64,000 nt of DNA from DATKAS01 sp963773315 (GCA_963773315.1 CAVZAF010000002.1:978736-1042735), one strand, 5' to 3'; counted from the first letter of the stretch, positions 55,537-64,000 are shown. Notes: a model not told the origin generated them from the letters alone. Program-made: numbers and translations.

Positions 55537-55885
55537 ACACGCAGGCGCTTACGGTAACGGCTCGACGAATGTCATGTCGTTCATCTGCTGCGGTGGTAGA
55601 TTGTTCCTATTCGGATGATCGGTGTGCATTTGAAGGATGTTCATGCTGGCGCTCGGGACGGGGCGTGACGTGCCCGACGGCAAGCGTGAAATTTTCCAAG
55701 CGGGCCGCGATGTCCGCGAATGCCGTATAGCGCATCAGTCGCGTCCATCGGCTTGGCTCGTGTATTGCTCGTCACCATGCCAAGTGGGGGCGTGGCCGGG
55801 CCCCGTGAAACGTCCAGCGCGGCTTTCCGCGATAGCCTGTGCAAGGGCGTTTTCTTCGGCCGTTGCCAGCGGATCGTGGACGCCG

Positions 55886-55930
55886 ATGTGGAACCAGAGG
55901 TCGGTGGTTCAAGTCCACCCGCCTGTACCA
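55886..55930 (+). tRNA. 3' half of a tRNA gene (fragment)
   Basis: TGTGGAACCAG would be the 3' part of an anticodon arm with GUG in loop position. AGGTC is the variable loop. GGTGG TTCAAGT CCACC is a perfect T arm, and CGCCTGT, A, CCA is the acceptor 3' strand with encoded CCA. No matching 5' half (ACAGGCG and a D arm) is present upstream. Such 3' fragments are typical of one end of an island or phage integrated into a tRNA gene. Confidence 0.55.
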
Positions 55931-55944
55931 CTCGAATTCCGTTA

Positions 55945-57468
55945 TCAATCCGGCGTCAACAGCGACACCCCGAGCAACGCGCGCCGGCGCAGCCAGGCGG
56001 TGGCGCGGTATTTCGGGTCGCGCGTGACCGCGTGCATGCCGTCGAGCACCGCCAACACGCGGCGTCCGCCCAGCAGGTCGCCGAGCGCCAGCGGCCCCTT
56101 CGGATAATTGAGTCCGAGCTCGACCGCGGTGTCGATATCGCCCGGCGCTGTGATGCGCAGTTCGGCGATGCGCGTGCCGATATTGACGATCATGGCGAGC
56201 AGCCGCTGCACCACGAAGCCCGGGCTGTCGTTGATGACCGTCACCGGCACAGCCGTCGACAGCGCCGCGACCGCGGCGCCTAACGTTTCCAGCGTCGTGA
56301 GCGGCGTTTTCATCACCGTGCAGCGGCCCTTGAACCCGCCCAGCATGTCGACCGCGACCGTTCGCGCCGGGTCGAGTTTGAGCCGGACGGCCGCGCCGGT
56401 GGCGTCCTCGCCGAGCGGCGTCACGAAACAGAGCGCACCCGCGTCCGGCGCGCCACCGACTTGGCATTTGACGCCGGCGCCCGCCAGCCATTCCGCCAAC
56501 TCGCGCCCGCCGTCCTCATCAGCGATCCAGGCCGACATCGGCTTAGGCTGCGCCGGCACCGACACCGTCGGCGTACTCGCTTGCGGCGGGCCGTCGTAGT
56601 TATAAAAGCCCTGCTTGGTCTTGCGCCCGAGCAAGCCGCCGGCCACCCGCACGGCCAATTGCGCCGACGGCTGATACATCGGCTCGCCGAAATATTGATC
56701 GTAGATACTCACCATCACCGCGTAAGTGACGTCGGCGCCGATCAGATCGAGCAACTCGAATGGCCCCATGCGGAAACCGGCGGCCTCCTTCATCAGCGAA
56801 TCGACCTCGCGCGGGCTGGCAATGCCTTGCGCGACGATACGCAACGCCTCCGGCCCGTAGGCGCGGCCGGCGTGATTGACCACGAAGCCGGGCGTGTCGG
56901 TCGCCACCACGGGATGCTTGCCGATGCGGCGCACGAAGGCGGTGAGCGCCTCGACCAAAGCGGGATCGCTGCGCAATCCGCCAATCACCTCGACCAGCCG
57001 CATCAGCGGCGGCGGATTGAAGAAATGCAGGCCGCCGACGCGGCCCGGGTCACCGCAACCGGCGGCGATCTCGGTGACCGAGAGCGAGGAGGTATTGGTG
57101 GCGATCACCGCGTCTGCCGCGATGCGTTGCTCCAGCGCGCGAACCAGCTCGCGCTTGACCGCGAGATCTTCCACGATCGCCTCGATCACGATGCCGGCGG
57201 GGGCCACCTCATCGAGCGAGCCGATCGCACGCAGGCGGCCCATGACGCCCTGCTTGACGTCCGCAATCATGCGGCCCTTCGTCACCAGCTCATCAAGTGC
57301 CTTGTCGATCGCCGCCACGGCCTCGGCCGCCGCGCCTGGCCGCGAGTCGAACAGCAGCGCGGCCATGCCGGCTTGCGCGCAAACCTGCGCGATGCCGCGC
57401 CCCATGGTGCCGGCGCCGATCACCGCGACGATCAGATCGCCCCGCTGCAGGTCGCGCGCCACGTTCAC
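55945..57468 (-). CDS. 3-hydroxyacyl-CoA dehydrogenase PaaH-like
   Basis: 507 residues. NAD-binding motif VIGAGTMGRGIAQVCAQAGM, TNTSSLSVTEIAAGCGDPGR, catalytic His region GGLHFFNPPPLMRLVEVIGG, DTPGFVVNHAGRAYGPEALR and a second 3HCDH C-terminal domain (SPGFVVQRLLAMIVNIGTRI). This two-domain length is characteristic of PaaH/PaaC, 3-hydroxyadipyl-CoA dehydrogenase of phenylacetate degradation, but related 3-hydroxybutyryl-CoA enzymes look alike. It overlaps the enoyl-CoA hydratase stop/start by ATGA (57465-57468). Confidence 0.9.
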   Translation of the reverse strand: MNVARDLQRGDLIVAVIGAGTMGRGIAQVCAQAGMAALLFDSRPGAAAEAVAAIDKALDELVTKGRMIADVKQGVMGRLRAIGSLDEVAPAGIVIEAIVEDLAVKRELVRALEQRIAADAVIATNTSSLSVTEIAAGCGDPGRVGGLHFFNPPPLMRLVEVIGGLRSDPALVEALTAFVRRIGKHPVVATDTPGFVVNHAGRAYGPEALRIVAQGIASPREVDSLMKEAAGFRMGPFELLDLIGADVTYAVMVSIYDQYFGEPMYQPSAQLAVRVAGGLLGRKTKQGFYNYDGPPQASTPTVSVPAQPKPMSAWIADEDGGRELAEWLAGAGVKCQVGGAPDAGALCFVTPLGEDATGAAVRLKLDPARTVAVDMLGGFKGRCTVMKTPLTTLETLGAAVAALSTAVPVTVINDSPGFVVQRLLAMIVNIGTRIAELRITAPGDIDTAVELGLNYPKGPLALGDLLGGRRVLAVLDGMHAVTRDPKYRATAWLRRRALLGVSLLTPD

Positions 57469-58244
57469 TTTCCTTCAAACCTCGGTTTGCGTTTTTCTAT
57501 GAAGGCCCGCATGCCTTCCTTTTGATCGCGGGTGGCGAATTGTAGTTGGAACGCCTTGCGCTCCAGCATCAGCGCGGTGTCAAGCGGCGCGTTCAAACCG
57601 GCATTGACGATTTCCTTGATCTGCATGACCGCGATCGGCGGCATCGCCGCGATCTCGGTCGCGATCTCGATTGCGCGGGCCAGCGCCTGGCCGGTAGGCG
57701 CCACTTCGCTGGCCACGCCCATGGCATGCGCCTCGGCGGCGCCGAACATTTTGCCGGTCAGCAGCAACAGCATGGCGCGCTTGCTTCCGACCAGCCGCGC
57801 CAGCTTCTGCGTGCCGCCGCCGCCGGCCAGGATGCCGAGTTTGACCTCGGGCAGACCGAGGCGGGCGCCTTCGCCGGCGATGATGATGTCGGCGCACAAG
57901 GCCAATTCAAGTCCGCCGCCGAGCGCGAAGCCTTCGATGGCGGCGATTACCGGCTTCGGGCAGTCCATGATCGTGCGCCAGTATTTCTGCACGTTGCGCG
58001 CCATGACCTCGACCGGGCCGGCCTCCGCCATTTCGGAGATGTCGGCACCGGCCGCGAACATGGTATCCGAGCCGGTCACGATTAGGCAGCGGATCGCCGG
58101 GTCGGCGGCGTGGCGAGTGACCTCGTCGGCGAGCCGCGTGCGCACTTCGAGATTGAGCGCGTTGCGCACTTGCGGCCGATTGAGGCGGAACACCACAATG
58201 GCGTCCGACGGACGTTCGATGAGGAGGGGATCAGGCGATGTCAT
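57465..58244 (-). CDS. Enoyl-CoA hydratase/isomerase family protein
   Basis: 259 residues. Crotonase fold: RPQVRNALNLEVRTRLADEV, the oxyanion segments DTMFAAGADISEMAEAGPVE and AAIEGFALGGGLELALCADI, and the catalytic region RLGLPEVKLGILAGGGGTQK. E in LPEVKLG and the second Glu partner at GGGGTQ are in place for hydratase activity. It is coupled to the PaaH-like dehydrogenase, so the two probably act in the same beta-oxidation-type pathway, possibly phenylacetate degradation. Confidence 0.92.
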   Translation of the reverse strand: MTSPDPLLIERPSDAIVVFRLNRPQVRNALNLEVRTRLADEVTRHAADPAIRCLIVTGSDTMFAAGADISEMAEAGPVEVMARNVQKYWRTIMDCPKPVIAAIEGFALGGGLELALCADIIIAGEGARLGLPEVKLGILAGGGGTQKLARLVGSKRAMLLLLTGKMFGAAEAHAMGVASEVAPTGQALARAIEIATEIAAMPPIAVMQIKEIVNAGLNAPLDTALMLERKAFQLQFATRDQKEGMRAFIEKRKPRFEGK

Positions 58245-58437
58245 GATGGTTCACCGATGGCATGGCGTCTGGGAGGTGCCCATTATCAATGATGTTTGTT
58301 CGAGTTGCGCTGCAGGCTGGTTCTCCGCGCCCGACCAACAATAAAGCCCGCGATACTGCACATAATTGGGTCCAAAGTCGTCATCAGGTGTGCATAGCGT
58401 TCTGCTCAATATTCAGCAATCCCGCCGACGGGGACGC

Positions 58438-58470
58438 AAAAACGCCGGCGATGGTCTCGCCGGCGTTTTT
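58438..58470. terminator. Bidirectional rho-independent terminator
   Basis: AAAAACGCCGGCGA, loop TGGTC, TCGCCGGCGTTTTT: a perfect 14-bp stem with T-runs on both strands. It ends the L,D-transpeptidase transcript; the other side of the gap is empty. Confidence 0.9.
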
Positions 58471-58491
58471 CTTCGCGAAACGATTAAGCGC

Positions 58492-60519
58492 TCAGCGGAT
58501 CGTATAGCGTCCGTTGTTGCCGACGCGTGGGCCGACGGGACGCGGCGGTCGATAGGTCGGCACCGGGGCCGAATGCGGTCCGCCGAACAGAAAGCCGAAG
58601 AAGCCATCGCCGTTGCTATAGCCGCCGCTGCCGCCATACATGCCGACCGGCGCGCGCACCGGCTTGGACGACGGATCCGGCTTACGCTCGATCCCGATGT
58701 CGGCGACCTTGCGCTCGCTGCCCTTGAGGATGGCGATCATCCGGGCGTCGCGGCCGTAAACGTCCTCGCGCAGCTGCAGCTTGCCGTCCTCGTCAACGAA
58801 GGCGGTCTGATAGGTCAGGTGGACCCAGATGTTCTTCGGGAAATTGATGTTGATCTCGCTGCCGCCAAACATCTTCTCCAGCCGCGCTTCAGTGTAGTGC
58901 TCGCTCGGCAACACCAGCGACAACAGCTTTTCGCCATAGGTAAGCGGGTTCTGCACGCGCATGCAGCCGTGGCTGTAGGCGCGCTTTTCCTTGGCGAACA
59001 AATATTTGTCCGGCGTGTCGTGCTGGTAGACCAGGAACTTGTTGGGGAAGTTGAAACGGATGCGGCCGAGCGCATTGCCGGCGCCCGGCGGCTGCGAAAT
59101 GTGGATGGTGCCGTCCGCGTCTTGCGTCAATTGCAGACCGATGCGATCGAGCGCCTGCGGGTCTTGCTGCAGCGCCGGCAGGTACTCGTTCTCGATGATC
59201 GATGGCGGCACGTTCCAGGTTGGGTTGACGGTGATGAATTTCATCTCTGCGCTGACCATCGGCGTCGCCTTGCCCGGCTTTCCGGCGACGATCTTGGTGT
59301 GCCAGTAGACCTTGTCGTTGTTCCAAAGCGTCAGCGTGTAATCCGGCACGTTGACGATCACGTGCGGATTGCCGAGGTCGCGCGGCAGCCAGCGCCAGCG
59401 CTCCATGTTGACGATGACAGTGTCGATCGGATTGGCAGATGGCCCGCGCGCGACCTTCTTCTCGCCGTTGAGCGCGCGCACGGTATTGGGGCCGAGATTG
59501 CCGTCGACGTCGATGTCGGTTTCGGTCTGGAACGTCTTCACCGCGTCGCGCACCGCGTCGTCATAAAGCGGGCTGTCCTTGTCGCCGGCAATGTTGAGGC
59601 GCTTGCGCAGCGCCGCCACGCGTTGATCCTTCATGCCGACGTGCAAAGTCTTGCCTTCGCCGATTTTCACAAGGTCAGGTTTTTTTTCTTCTTCGGCTTT
59701 GGGTGCCAGCGCGCCCTTGCGCAGTTCGGCGAGTTTGGCCTTGAGCGCCTTGAATTCCGGCTGCGGCGGATTGTAGCCGTCGAGCGCGGCGCCTACGTCT
59801 CTTGCGTCGGCGAGCTTGGCCAGCACCTCGGCCGGCTCCGGCGCGACCGGTTTGAATTCGATATCGGCGCCGACGCGGCTGAAGTGGATACGGCCGGCCT
59901 GCGCCTGGCGCGCATACGTGAGGACCGAAGCGGTGAGCTTGAGCTCGTCTTCGGCTTGAGTCTCGGCGCTCGCCGCCGATTTGAAACCGGGGGTCGGATA
60001 ATCGCTCGGATCGAGGCCGACGCTGTCGACCTGGGCGAGATAGGCGATAGCGGACTTGGCGCGCGCGCCGGCGGCGCCATCGCTCACCCACAGCGGTTTG
60101 TAGTCGCGCGCCTTGTAGAACGACTCCACGCCATCGCGGTCGGCCTTGCGGCTGACGATGCGGTCGAGCTTGCTGGCAATCATCTGGCGCAGCTGGTCGG
60201 CAAGCGCGCTGTCGGCCGTGGCGGGCGCTGGTGTGGCGGCCGGCACGGCCGCGGCTTTTGCCGGCTCGGCCACCGGTGCGGCGACGTCCTGCTTGGACTC
60301 AGCCTTGGTGTCGGCAAATGGTGTGCTGGGAGGGCTCGCGACGTCCTTCGCCGTCAGCGGAGGCGGCAGGTCGGTGTTCGGCATCGGGACCGCCGCACCG
60401 ATCTGCTGATCGGATTGCTGCGCCAAGGCTTTCTGAGGCTTGCAGGGATAGCATCCCAACACGAGCACGAGCGCGAGGGCGGTCGAAGCCAACAAACTGT
60501 TAAAGCGGGCACTTTTCAC
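58492..60519 (-). CDS. L,D-transpeptidase with peptidoglycan-binding domain (YcbB/LdtD-like)
   Basis: 675 residues. Signal peptide or lipoprotein-like start (SLLASTALALVLVLGCYPC). A proline/alanine-rich low-complexity stretch covers 40-105, and a YcbB-type N-terminal domain follows (SVGLDPSDYPTP). A peptidoglycan-binding 1 domain contains QRVAALRKRLNIAGDKDSPL and VKTFQTETDIDVDGNLGPNT. The YkuD catalytic domain has the motif YSHGCMRVQNP (active Cys, His, Arg). The C terminus is Gly-rich. It forms 3-3 crosslinks in the periplasm. A single intact frame ends at the terminator above. Confidence 0.95.
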   Translation of the reverse strand: MKSARFNSLLASTALALVLVLGCYPCKPQKALAQQSDQQIGAAVPMPNTDLPPPLTAKDVASPPSTPFADTKAESKQDVAAPVAEPAKAAAVPAATPAPATADSALADQLRQMIASKLDRIVSRKADRDGVESFYKARDYKPLWVSDGAAGARAKSAIAYLAQVDSVGLDPSDYPTPGFKSAASAETQAEDELKLTASVLTYARQAQAGRIHFSRVGADIEFKPVAPEPAEVLAKLADARDVGAALDGYNPPQPEFKALKAKLAELRKGALAPKAEEEKKPDLVKIGEGKTLHVGMKDQRVAALRKRLNIAGDKDSPLYDDAVRDAVKTFQTETDIDVDGNLGPNTVRALNGEKKVARGPSANPIDTVIVNMERWRWLPRDLGNPHVIVNVPDYTLTLWNNDKVYWHTKIVAGKPGKATPMVSAEMKFITVNPTWNVPPSIIENEYLPALQQDPQALDRIGLQLTQDADGTIHISQPPGAGNALGRIRFNFPNKFLVYQHDTPDKYLFAKEKRAYSHGCMRVQNPLTYGEKLLSLVLPSEHYTEARLEKMFGGSEININFPKNIWVHLTYQTAFVDEDGKLQLREDVYGRDARMIAILKGSERKVADIGIERKPDPSSKPVRAPVGMYGGSGGYSNGDGFFGFLFGGPHSAPVPTYRPPRPVGPRVGNNGRYTIR

Positions 60520-60964
60520 CAGAACGTCTCCTAAAGACTATGCGGGGGGCCAGGCCCCCCAATTTCCGCGGCATCCTACTCTATAGTCCTGCGGTAGTTA
60601 CGCTTTTCCGAATGGCCGAGAGCGAAAGAGCAGCCGACTGTGGCTATTTTGCACACGGCTTGAAACCCCCGAATTGGCGGCATTTTCTGACTGATTTTCC
60701 GGTTCAGCCTAGTGCAACGGCTGGCCACCGGGTCGGTTCCTCAACCGGTTTTGGGAGTTTTCCCCCGATGACTTCTTTGTGATGGCAAGCTTGTTCGTGA
60801 AGGCAGGATTGGCAGAACGCCCAGCATAGAGCGGCCGCGTGACAGGCAAATGATGGCGTGCCCTGGACGGGCAGGGCGTGCATTAACCCGCTGACAGCGG
60901 CCGGCAATTGCGCTAGTATTTATAAATCGCCGCCGGTGAATGAGCGGTCGAAAGGGAAACGCCA
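60520..60964. other. Gap upstream of pqqA with promoter
   Basis: No gene supported in 445 bases. At the right end an AT-rich block TAGTATTTATAAATC (60914-60928, with TATAAA at 60921-60926) and a ribosome site AAAGGGAAA (60951-60959) precede pqqA. The left end should carry the promoter of the minus-strand transpeptidase gene. Confidence 0.6.
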
Positions 60965-61042
60965 ATGGCCTGGACCACCCCGACTCTCGTCGAAATCTGC
61001 ATCGGACTTGAGATCAACGGCTATCTGCCGGCCGAGTTCTGA
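60965..61042 (+). CDS. pqqA: PQQ precursor peptide PqqA
   Basis: 25 residues, MAWTTPTLVEICIGLEINGY then LPAEF, too short for usual ORF finding. The cross-link residues of all PqqA peptides, Glu and Tyr in E-x3-Y, are E16 and Y20 (EINGY). PqqE joins them carbon to carbon as the first step in pyrroloquinoline quinone synthesis. Ribosome site AAAGGGA six to eight bases upstream. It sits 45 bases before pqqB in the standard operon order. Confidence 0.93.
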   Translation: MAWTTPTLVEICIGLEINGYLPAEF

Positions 61043-61087
61043 CGTTAGCCTTCCTGGTACTGGGCCCGAGTCCCGCCTGAGGGGCTG

Positions 61088-61987
61088 ATGGGGCATCTCA
61101 CCGCCATCGTGCTTGGTTCGGCGGCCGGAGGCGCTTTTCCGCAATGGAATTGCCGCTGCCCCGTCTGCGCGTTGGCGTGGGCAGGTGACGCGCGCGTGCG
61201 TGCGCGCACGCAGGCCGGCATCGCGGTTTCCGCCGGCGACGGCCGCTGGACGCTAATCAACGCCTCGCCGGATCTCGGCGCGCAAATCCGCGCGACGCAA
61301 GCTTTGCATCCGCAAGGCGCGCTGCGCGGCAGCCCGATCGATGCGGTGGTGCTCACCGGCGCCGAGATCGATCAGATTGCCGGCATATTATCGCTGCGCG
61401 AGAGCGCGCCTTTCACGCTGTATGCGACGCCGGCGAGTCACGCGGCGGTCGCCGCCAACGCCATGTTCGGCGCGCTCTCGGCGATGACGCGGCGCGCGGT
61501 CAATCCGGGCGAGCGTTTCATGCTGGCGGGAGACATCGAGGCGAGCCTGTTCATGGTGCCCGGCAAGCAGCCGCTTTATCTCGAGGGCGACGATCCCGAG
61601 ACCGATGCCGAGAGCGCCGCCAATGTCGGCATCGAATTGCAACGCGCGGGCGCGCGGCTCGTGTTCGTGCCGGGCGCCGCGGCGGTGACGCCCGCCATGC
61701 GCGAGCGCTTCGCGCGCGCGGACGCCGTGCTATTCGACGGCACGCTGTTCACCGACGACGAAATGCTGCGCAGCGGAACAGGGCAGAAAACCGGCCGCCG
61801 CATGGGCCACATGCCGATCGACGGCGAGGGCGGTGCATTACAGGCGCTCGGCGGGCTTACCGCGCGGCTTATTTTCGTCCATATCAACAATACCAATCCG
61901 ATCCTGATCGACGGCTCGTCCGAGCGTACCAAAGTCGAGGCCGCCGGCTGGCAGGTGGCCCAGGACGGCATGGAGATCGCGTTGTGA
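61088..61987 (+). CDS. pqqB: PQQ biosynthesis protein PqqB
   Basis: 299 residues, metallo-beta-lactamase fold. IVLGSAAGGAFPQWNCRCPV contains the zinc knuckle cysteines; LTGAEIDQIAGILSLRESAP replaces the usual HxHxDH (as in all PqqB). MGHMPIDGEGGALQALGGLT and FVHINNTNPILIDGSSER are signature C-terminal segments. PqqB hydroxylates tyrosine-like intermediates of the PQQ pathway. It overlaps pqqC by four bases (GTGA). Confidence 0.95.
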   Translation: MGHLTAIVLGSAAGGAFPQWNCRCPVCALAWAGDARVRARTQAGIAVSAGDGRWTLINASPDLGAQIRATQALHPQGALRGSPIDAVVLTGAEIDQIAGILSLRESAPFTLYATPASHAAVAANAMFGALSAMTRRAVNPGERFMLAGDIEASLFMVPGKQPLYLEGDDPETDAESAANVGIELQRAGARLVFVPGAAAVTPAMRERFARADAVLFDGTLFTDDEMLRSGTGQKTGRRMGHMPIDGEGGALQALGGLTARLIFVHINNTNPILIDGSSERTKVEAAGWQVAQDGMEIAL

Positions 61988-62715
61988 AATTGCTCTCGCC
62001 CGACAAGCTGGAAGCCGCGCTTCGCGAGATCGGCGAGCGGCGCTACCACCGCCTGCATCCGTTCCACGCGCTGTTGCACGGCGGCAAATGCTCAAAGGGT
62101 CAGGTGCAGGCCTGGGCGCTCAATCGCTATTACTATCAGGCCATGATCCCGATCAAGGACGCCGGCCTGATCGCGCGCTGCGAGGATTCTGCGGTGCGCC
62201 GCGAGTGGCGCTCGCGCCTGGTCGATCACGACGGCGCTCATGAAGGCGATGGCGGCATTGCGCGCTGGCTCAAACTCACCGACCGCCTCGGGCTCGACCG
62301 CGACTATGTCACTTCGCTGCGCGGCCTGCTGCCCGGCACGCGTTTTGCCGTCGAGGCGTATGTGCGCTTCGTGCGCGAAAAGACGTTGCTAGAGGCGGTA
62401 GCATCCTCGCTGACGGAAATGTTCTCGCCCGGCATCATCAGCGAGCGCATGGCCGGGATGCTGGCGAATTACCCATTCGTCACCCGCGAAACGCTGAGTT
62501 ATTTCGACAAGCGCCCGCCGCAGGCCCAGCGCGACGCCGATTTCGCCCTCAATTACGTCAAGCAAAATGCCAAGACGCCCGAGCAGCAGCAGGCGGTGCT
62601 AGCAGCGCTCGAATTCAAATGCGGCGTGCTGTGGGCCATGCTGGACGCGCTGTCTTACGCCTACGTGTCGCCAGGCCATGTGCCGCCGGGCGCATTTACT
62701 CCGGACAACAAATGA
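61984..62715 (+). CDS. pqqC: Pyrroloquinoline-quinone synthase PqqC
   Basis: 243 residues, start GTG at 61984 in the pqqB stop. All-helical oxidase fold, with RRYHRLHPFHALLHGGKCSK, AWALNRYYYQAMIPIKDAGL, DHDGAHEGDGGIARWLKLTD and SPGIISERMAGMLANYPFV. Conserved His and Arg residues of the active site (H in HPFHALLH, YYYQ) are present. It performs the final ring closure and eight-electron oxidation to PQQ without a metal. It overlaps pqqD (ATGA). Confidence 0.96.
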   Translation: MKLLSPDKLEAALREIGERRYHRLHPFHALLHGGKCSKGQVQAWALNRYYYQAMIPIKDAGLIARCEDSAVRREWRSRLVDHDGAHEGDGGIARWLKLTDRLGLDRDYVTSLRGLLPGTRFAVEAYVRFVREKTLLEAVASSLTEMFSPGIISERMAGMLANYPFVTRETLSYFDKRPPQAQRDADFALNYVKQNAKTPEQQQAVLAALEFKCGVLWAMLDALSYAYVSPGHVPPGAFTPDNK

Positions 62716-63005
62716 GCGAACAGAGCGCAACCCAGGTCCCGGACGGCGTGCAGCCGCGCCTGCCGCGCGGCGTGCGGCTCACGCACAACGAGGCGCAGGG
62801 CGGCTGGATATTGTTGGCGCCGGAGCGCGTGTTCAAGGCCGATGCGATCGCGCACGAAATTCTCAAGCGCTGCTCCGGCGAGGCGACGGTGACGCAAATT
62901 GTCGACGATCTCGCCAAGACCTTTAACGCGCCGCGCGAGCGCATCCATGCCGACGTGGTGAAACTGCTCGCCTCGCTGGCAGACAAGAAATTGCTGGAGC
63001 TTTAG
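62712..63005 (+). CDS. pqqD: PQQ peptide chaperone PqqD
   Basis: 97 residues from ATG 62712. The RiPP recognition element fold is indicated by VRLTHNEAQGGWILLAPERV and ILKRCSGEATVTQIVDDLAK and VVKLLASLADKKLLEL. PqqD binds the PqqA leader and delivers it to PqqE. It lies one base before the pqqE GTG. Normal length. Confidence 0.95.
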   Translation: MSEQSATQVPDGVQPRLPRGVRLTHNEAQGGWILLAPERVFKADAIAHEILKRCSGEATVTQIVDDLAKTFNAPRERIHADVVKLLASLADKKLLEL

Positions 63006-63006
63006 C

Positions 63007-64000
63007 GTGGCGACGCAAGACACGCTGCCCGCCCCCCTCGGCCTGCTGGCCGAGCTGACGCATCGCTGTCCCTTGGGGTGTCCTTATTGCTCGAACCCGC
63101 TCGCGCTCGACAATCGCGCCGACGAACTCGACACCGCGACTTGGGCCCGCGTGTTCCGCGAAGCGGCGGCCTTGGGCGTTCTACAAGTTCATTTGTCCGG
63201 TGGCGAGCCGGCGGCGCGGCGCGACCTCGCCGACATCGTCAAGGCCGCGCGCGAGGCCAGTCTCTACACCAATCTAATCACCTCAGCGGTCGGCCTGACG
63301 CCGCAGACCTTGGCGGCGCTCGCCGATGCCGGCCTCGATCACGTGCAGATCTCCATCCAGGACAGCGAGCAAAAATCCGCCGATCATATTGCCGGTTATG
63401 ACGGCGCCTCGGCGCGCAAGCGGGCGCTCGCGGCCGAGGTCGTCAAGCTCGGTCTGCCGCTCACGGTCAACATGGTGGTGCATCGCGGCAATATCGTTCG
63501 CATCGAGCCGATGGTGGAACTGGCGCTAAGCCTTGGCGCCACGCGCGTCGAGATCGCGCATGTGCAATATTACGGTTGGGCGCTGAAGAACCGCGCCACG
63601 CTGATGCCGTCGCGCGAACAGGTCGATGTGGCGGTGCGCCAGGTCGAGGAACTGCGCCGACGCCACCACGGCAAGATCGTCATCGACGCGGTGGTGCCGG
63701 ATTATTACGCGCGCTTCCCCAAGCCCTGCGTCGGCGGCTGGGGCCGCCGCTCGCTCAATGTCACGCCGGCCGGCCGCGTGCTGCCCTGCCATGCCGCCGA
63801 GGTGATCCCTGAGCTCCAATTCTGGACCGTGCGCGAGCACTCGCTGGCCGATATCTGGCGGTCCTCGCCGGCCTTCATGGCGTTCCGCGGCACCGGCTGG
63901 ATGCAGGAGCCGTGCAAGAGCTGCGAGCGCCGCGAGCAGGATTTCGGCGGTTGCCGTTGCCAGGCATTTCTGATCGCGGGCGATGTCCGCGCCGCCGACC
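63007..64000 (+). CDS. pqqE: PqqA peptide cyclase PqqE (3' end outside the window)
   Basis: 331 residues visible from GTG 63007. Radical SAM/SPASM enzyme that links Glu and Tyr of PqqA. The radical SAM cluster is LTHRCPLGCPYCSNPLAL (CxxxCxxC). QVHLSGGEPAARRDLADIVK (GGEP motif) and ISIQDSEQKSADHIAGYDGA follow. The C-terminal SPASM cysteines are in NVTPAGRVLPCHAAEVIPEL and PCKSCERREQDFGGCRCQAF. The family has about 370-390 residues, so roughly 50 residues lie beyond the end. Confidence 0.96.
   Translation, partial: MATQDTLPAPLGLLAELTHRCPLGCPYCSNPLALDNRADELDTATWARVFREAAALGVLQVHLSGGEPAARRDLADIVKAAREASLYTNLITSAVGLTPQTLAALADAGLDHVQISIQDSEQKSADHIAGYDGASARKRALAAEVVKLGLPLTVNMVVHRGNIVRIEPMVELALSLGATRVEIAHVQYYGWALKNRATLMPSREQVDVAVRQVEELRRRHHGKIVIDAVVPDYYARFPKPCVGGWGRRSLNVTPAGRVLPCHAAEVIPELQFWTVREHSLADIWRSSPAFMAFRGTGWMQEPCKSCERREQDFGGCRCQAFLIAGDVRAAD

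Larger units (their letters stand above)
55452..55944. other. Gene-free stretch with a palindrome and a tRNA fragment
   Basis: 493 bases without a convincing gene on either strand. It holds the palindrome at 55511-55536 and a tRNA 3' part at 55886-55930. The minus-strand frame across 55641-55931 (MVQAGGLEPPTSGST) is the well-known spurious translation of a tRNA and its flank and is not a gene. Confidence 0.6.

Noticed and set aside
55641..55931. Minus-strand ORF starting MVQAGGLEPPTSGST
   Set aside because: The reverse translation of a tRNA 3' end; this string is a familiar false annotation.
60540..60907. Small ORFs between the transpeptidase and pqqA
   Set aside because: No ribosome site, no family resemblance, and the region is where promoters are expected.

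Overview
The window looks like a chimeric contig joining two bacteria. Bases 1 to about 55,030 are high-GC actinobacterial DNA, most likely class Acidimicrobiia. The signs are trypsin-like proteases with C-terminal 'DGGIFTFGDA' repeats, an F420-type luciferase-like oxidoreductase, many acyl-CoA/CoA-transferase genes, the OB-fold/TrkA/TrkA/APC block, and many leaderless genes with a TANNNT -10 box 12-14 nt before the start codon. From about 55,030 to 64,000 the sequence is alphaproteobacterial (Hyphomicrobiales/Xanthobacteraceae-like): a CBS protein, a paaH-like/enoyl-CoA hydratase pair, a large L,D-transpeptidase and a pqqABCDE operon. The switch falls inside an M24 peptidase gene.

Layout of the actinobacterial part: 0-7.5 kb holds a membrane protein, an acyl-CoA dehydrogenase, a membrane-anchored kinase-like protein, a CYTH-like protein, an amidase remnant and two tandem secreted proteases. 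7.5-16.1 kb is an iron-sulfur (SUF) region: sufB, a Cys-rich protein, sufD, a Rieske protein, sufC and purEK on the plus strand, then sufU, sufS and a second sufC on the minus strand. 16.2-27 kb holds a GAF-GGDEF protein, tatA, a metallo-beta-lactamase hydrolase, a second acyl-CoA dehydrogenase, a LuxR-family ATPase, a structured leader with a terminator, a hydrolase, an F420-type oxidoreductase, vapBC and a HhH DNA-repair protein. 27-46 kb holds an ABM/cupin/TetR group, aceE, an adenylate cyclase, RNase HI, a CaiB-type CoA-transferase, an oxoprolinase-like hyuA-osmC-hyuB operon, an SDR, a START-like protein, an amine oxidase, an epimerase, an APC transporter, two TrkA proteins and an OB-fold protein. 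46-55 kb holds the circularly permuted ATP-grasp/alpha-E/transglutaminase operon, then lpd, E2, lipB and lipA, and a truncated M24 peptidase.

The actinobacterial part carries dozens of frameshifts in otherwise well-conserved genes. Nearly all are explained by one extra base, and four share the same context, an extra C in GCGCT(C)GATC. Damage is extreme at 7.57-12.1 kb and absent at 12.1-18.9 kb and in the alphaproteobacterial part. I read these as sequencing or assembly errors, so broken genes are annotated over their full reconstructed extent. The most biologically interesting items are the leaderless-promoter grammar, a perfect vapBC operator, the short-ORF leader element at 23.47 kb, the Cys-rich protein coupled to sufD, the two divergent sufC paralogues, and the tRNA 3' fragment near 55.9 kb.
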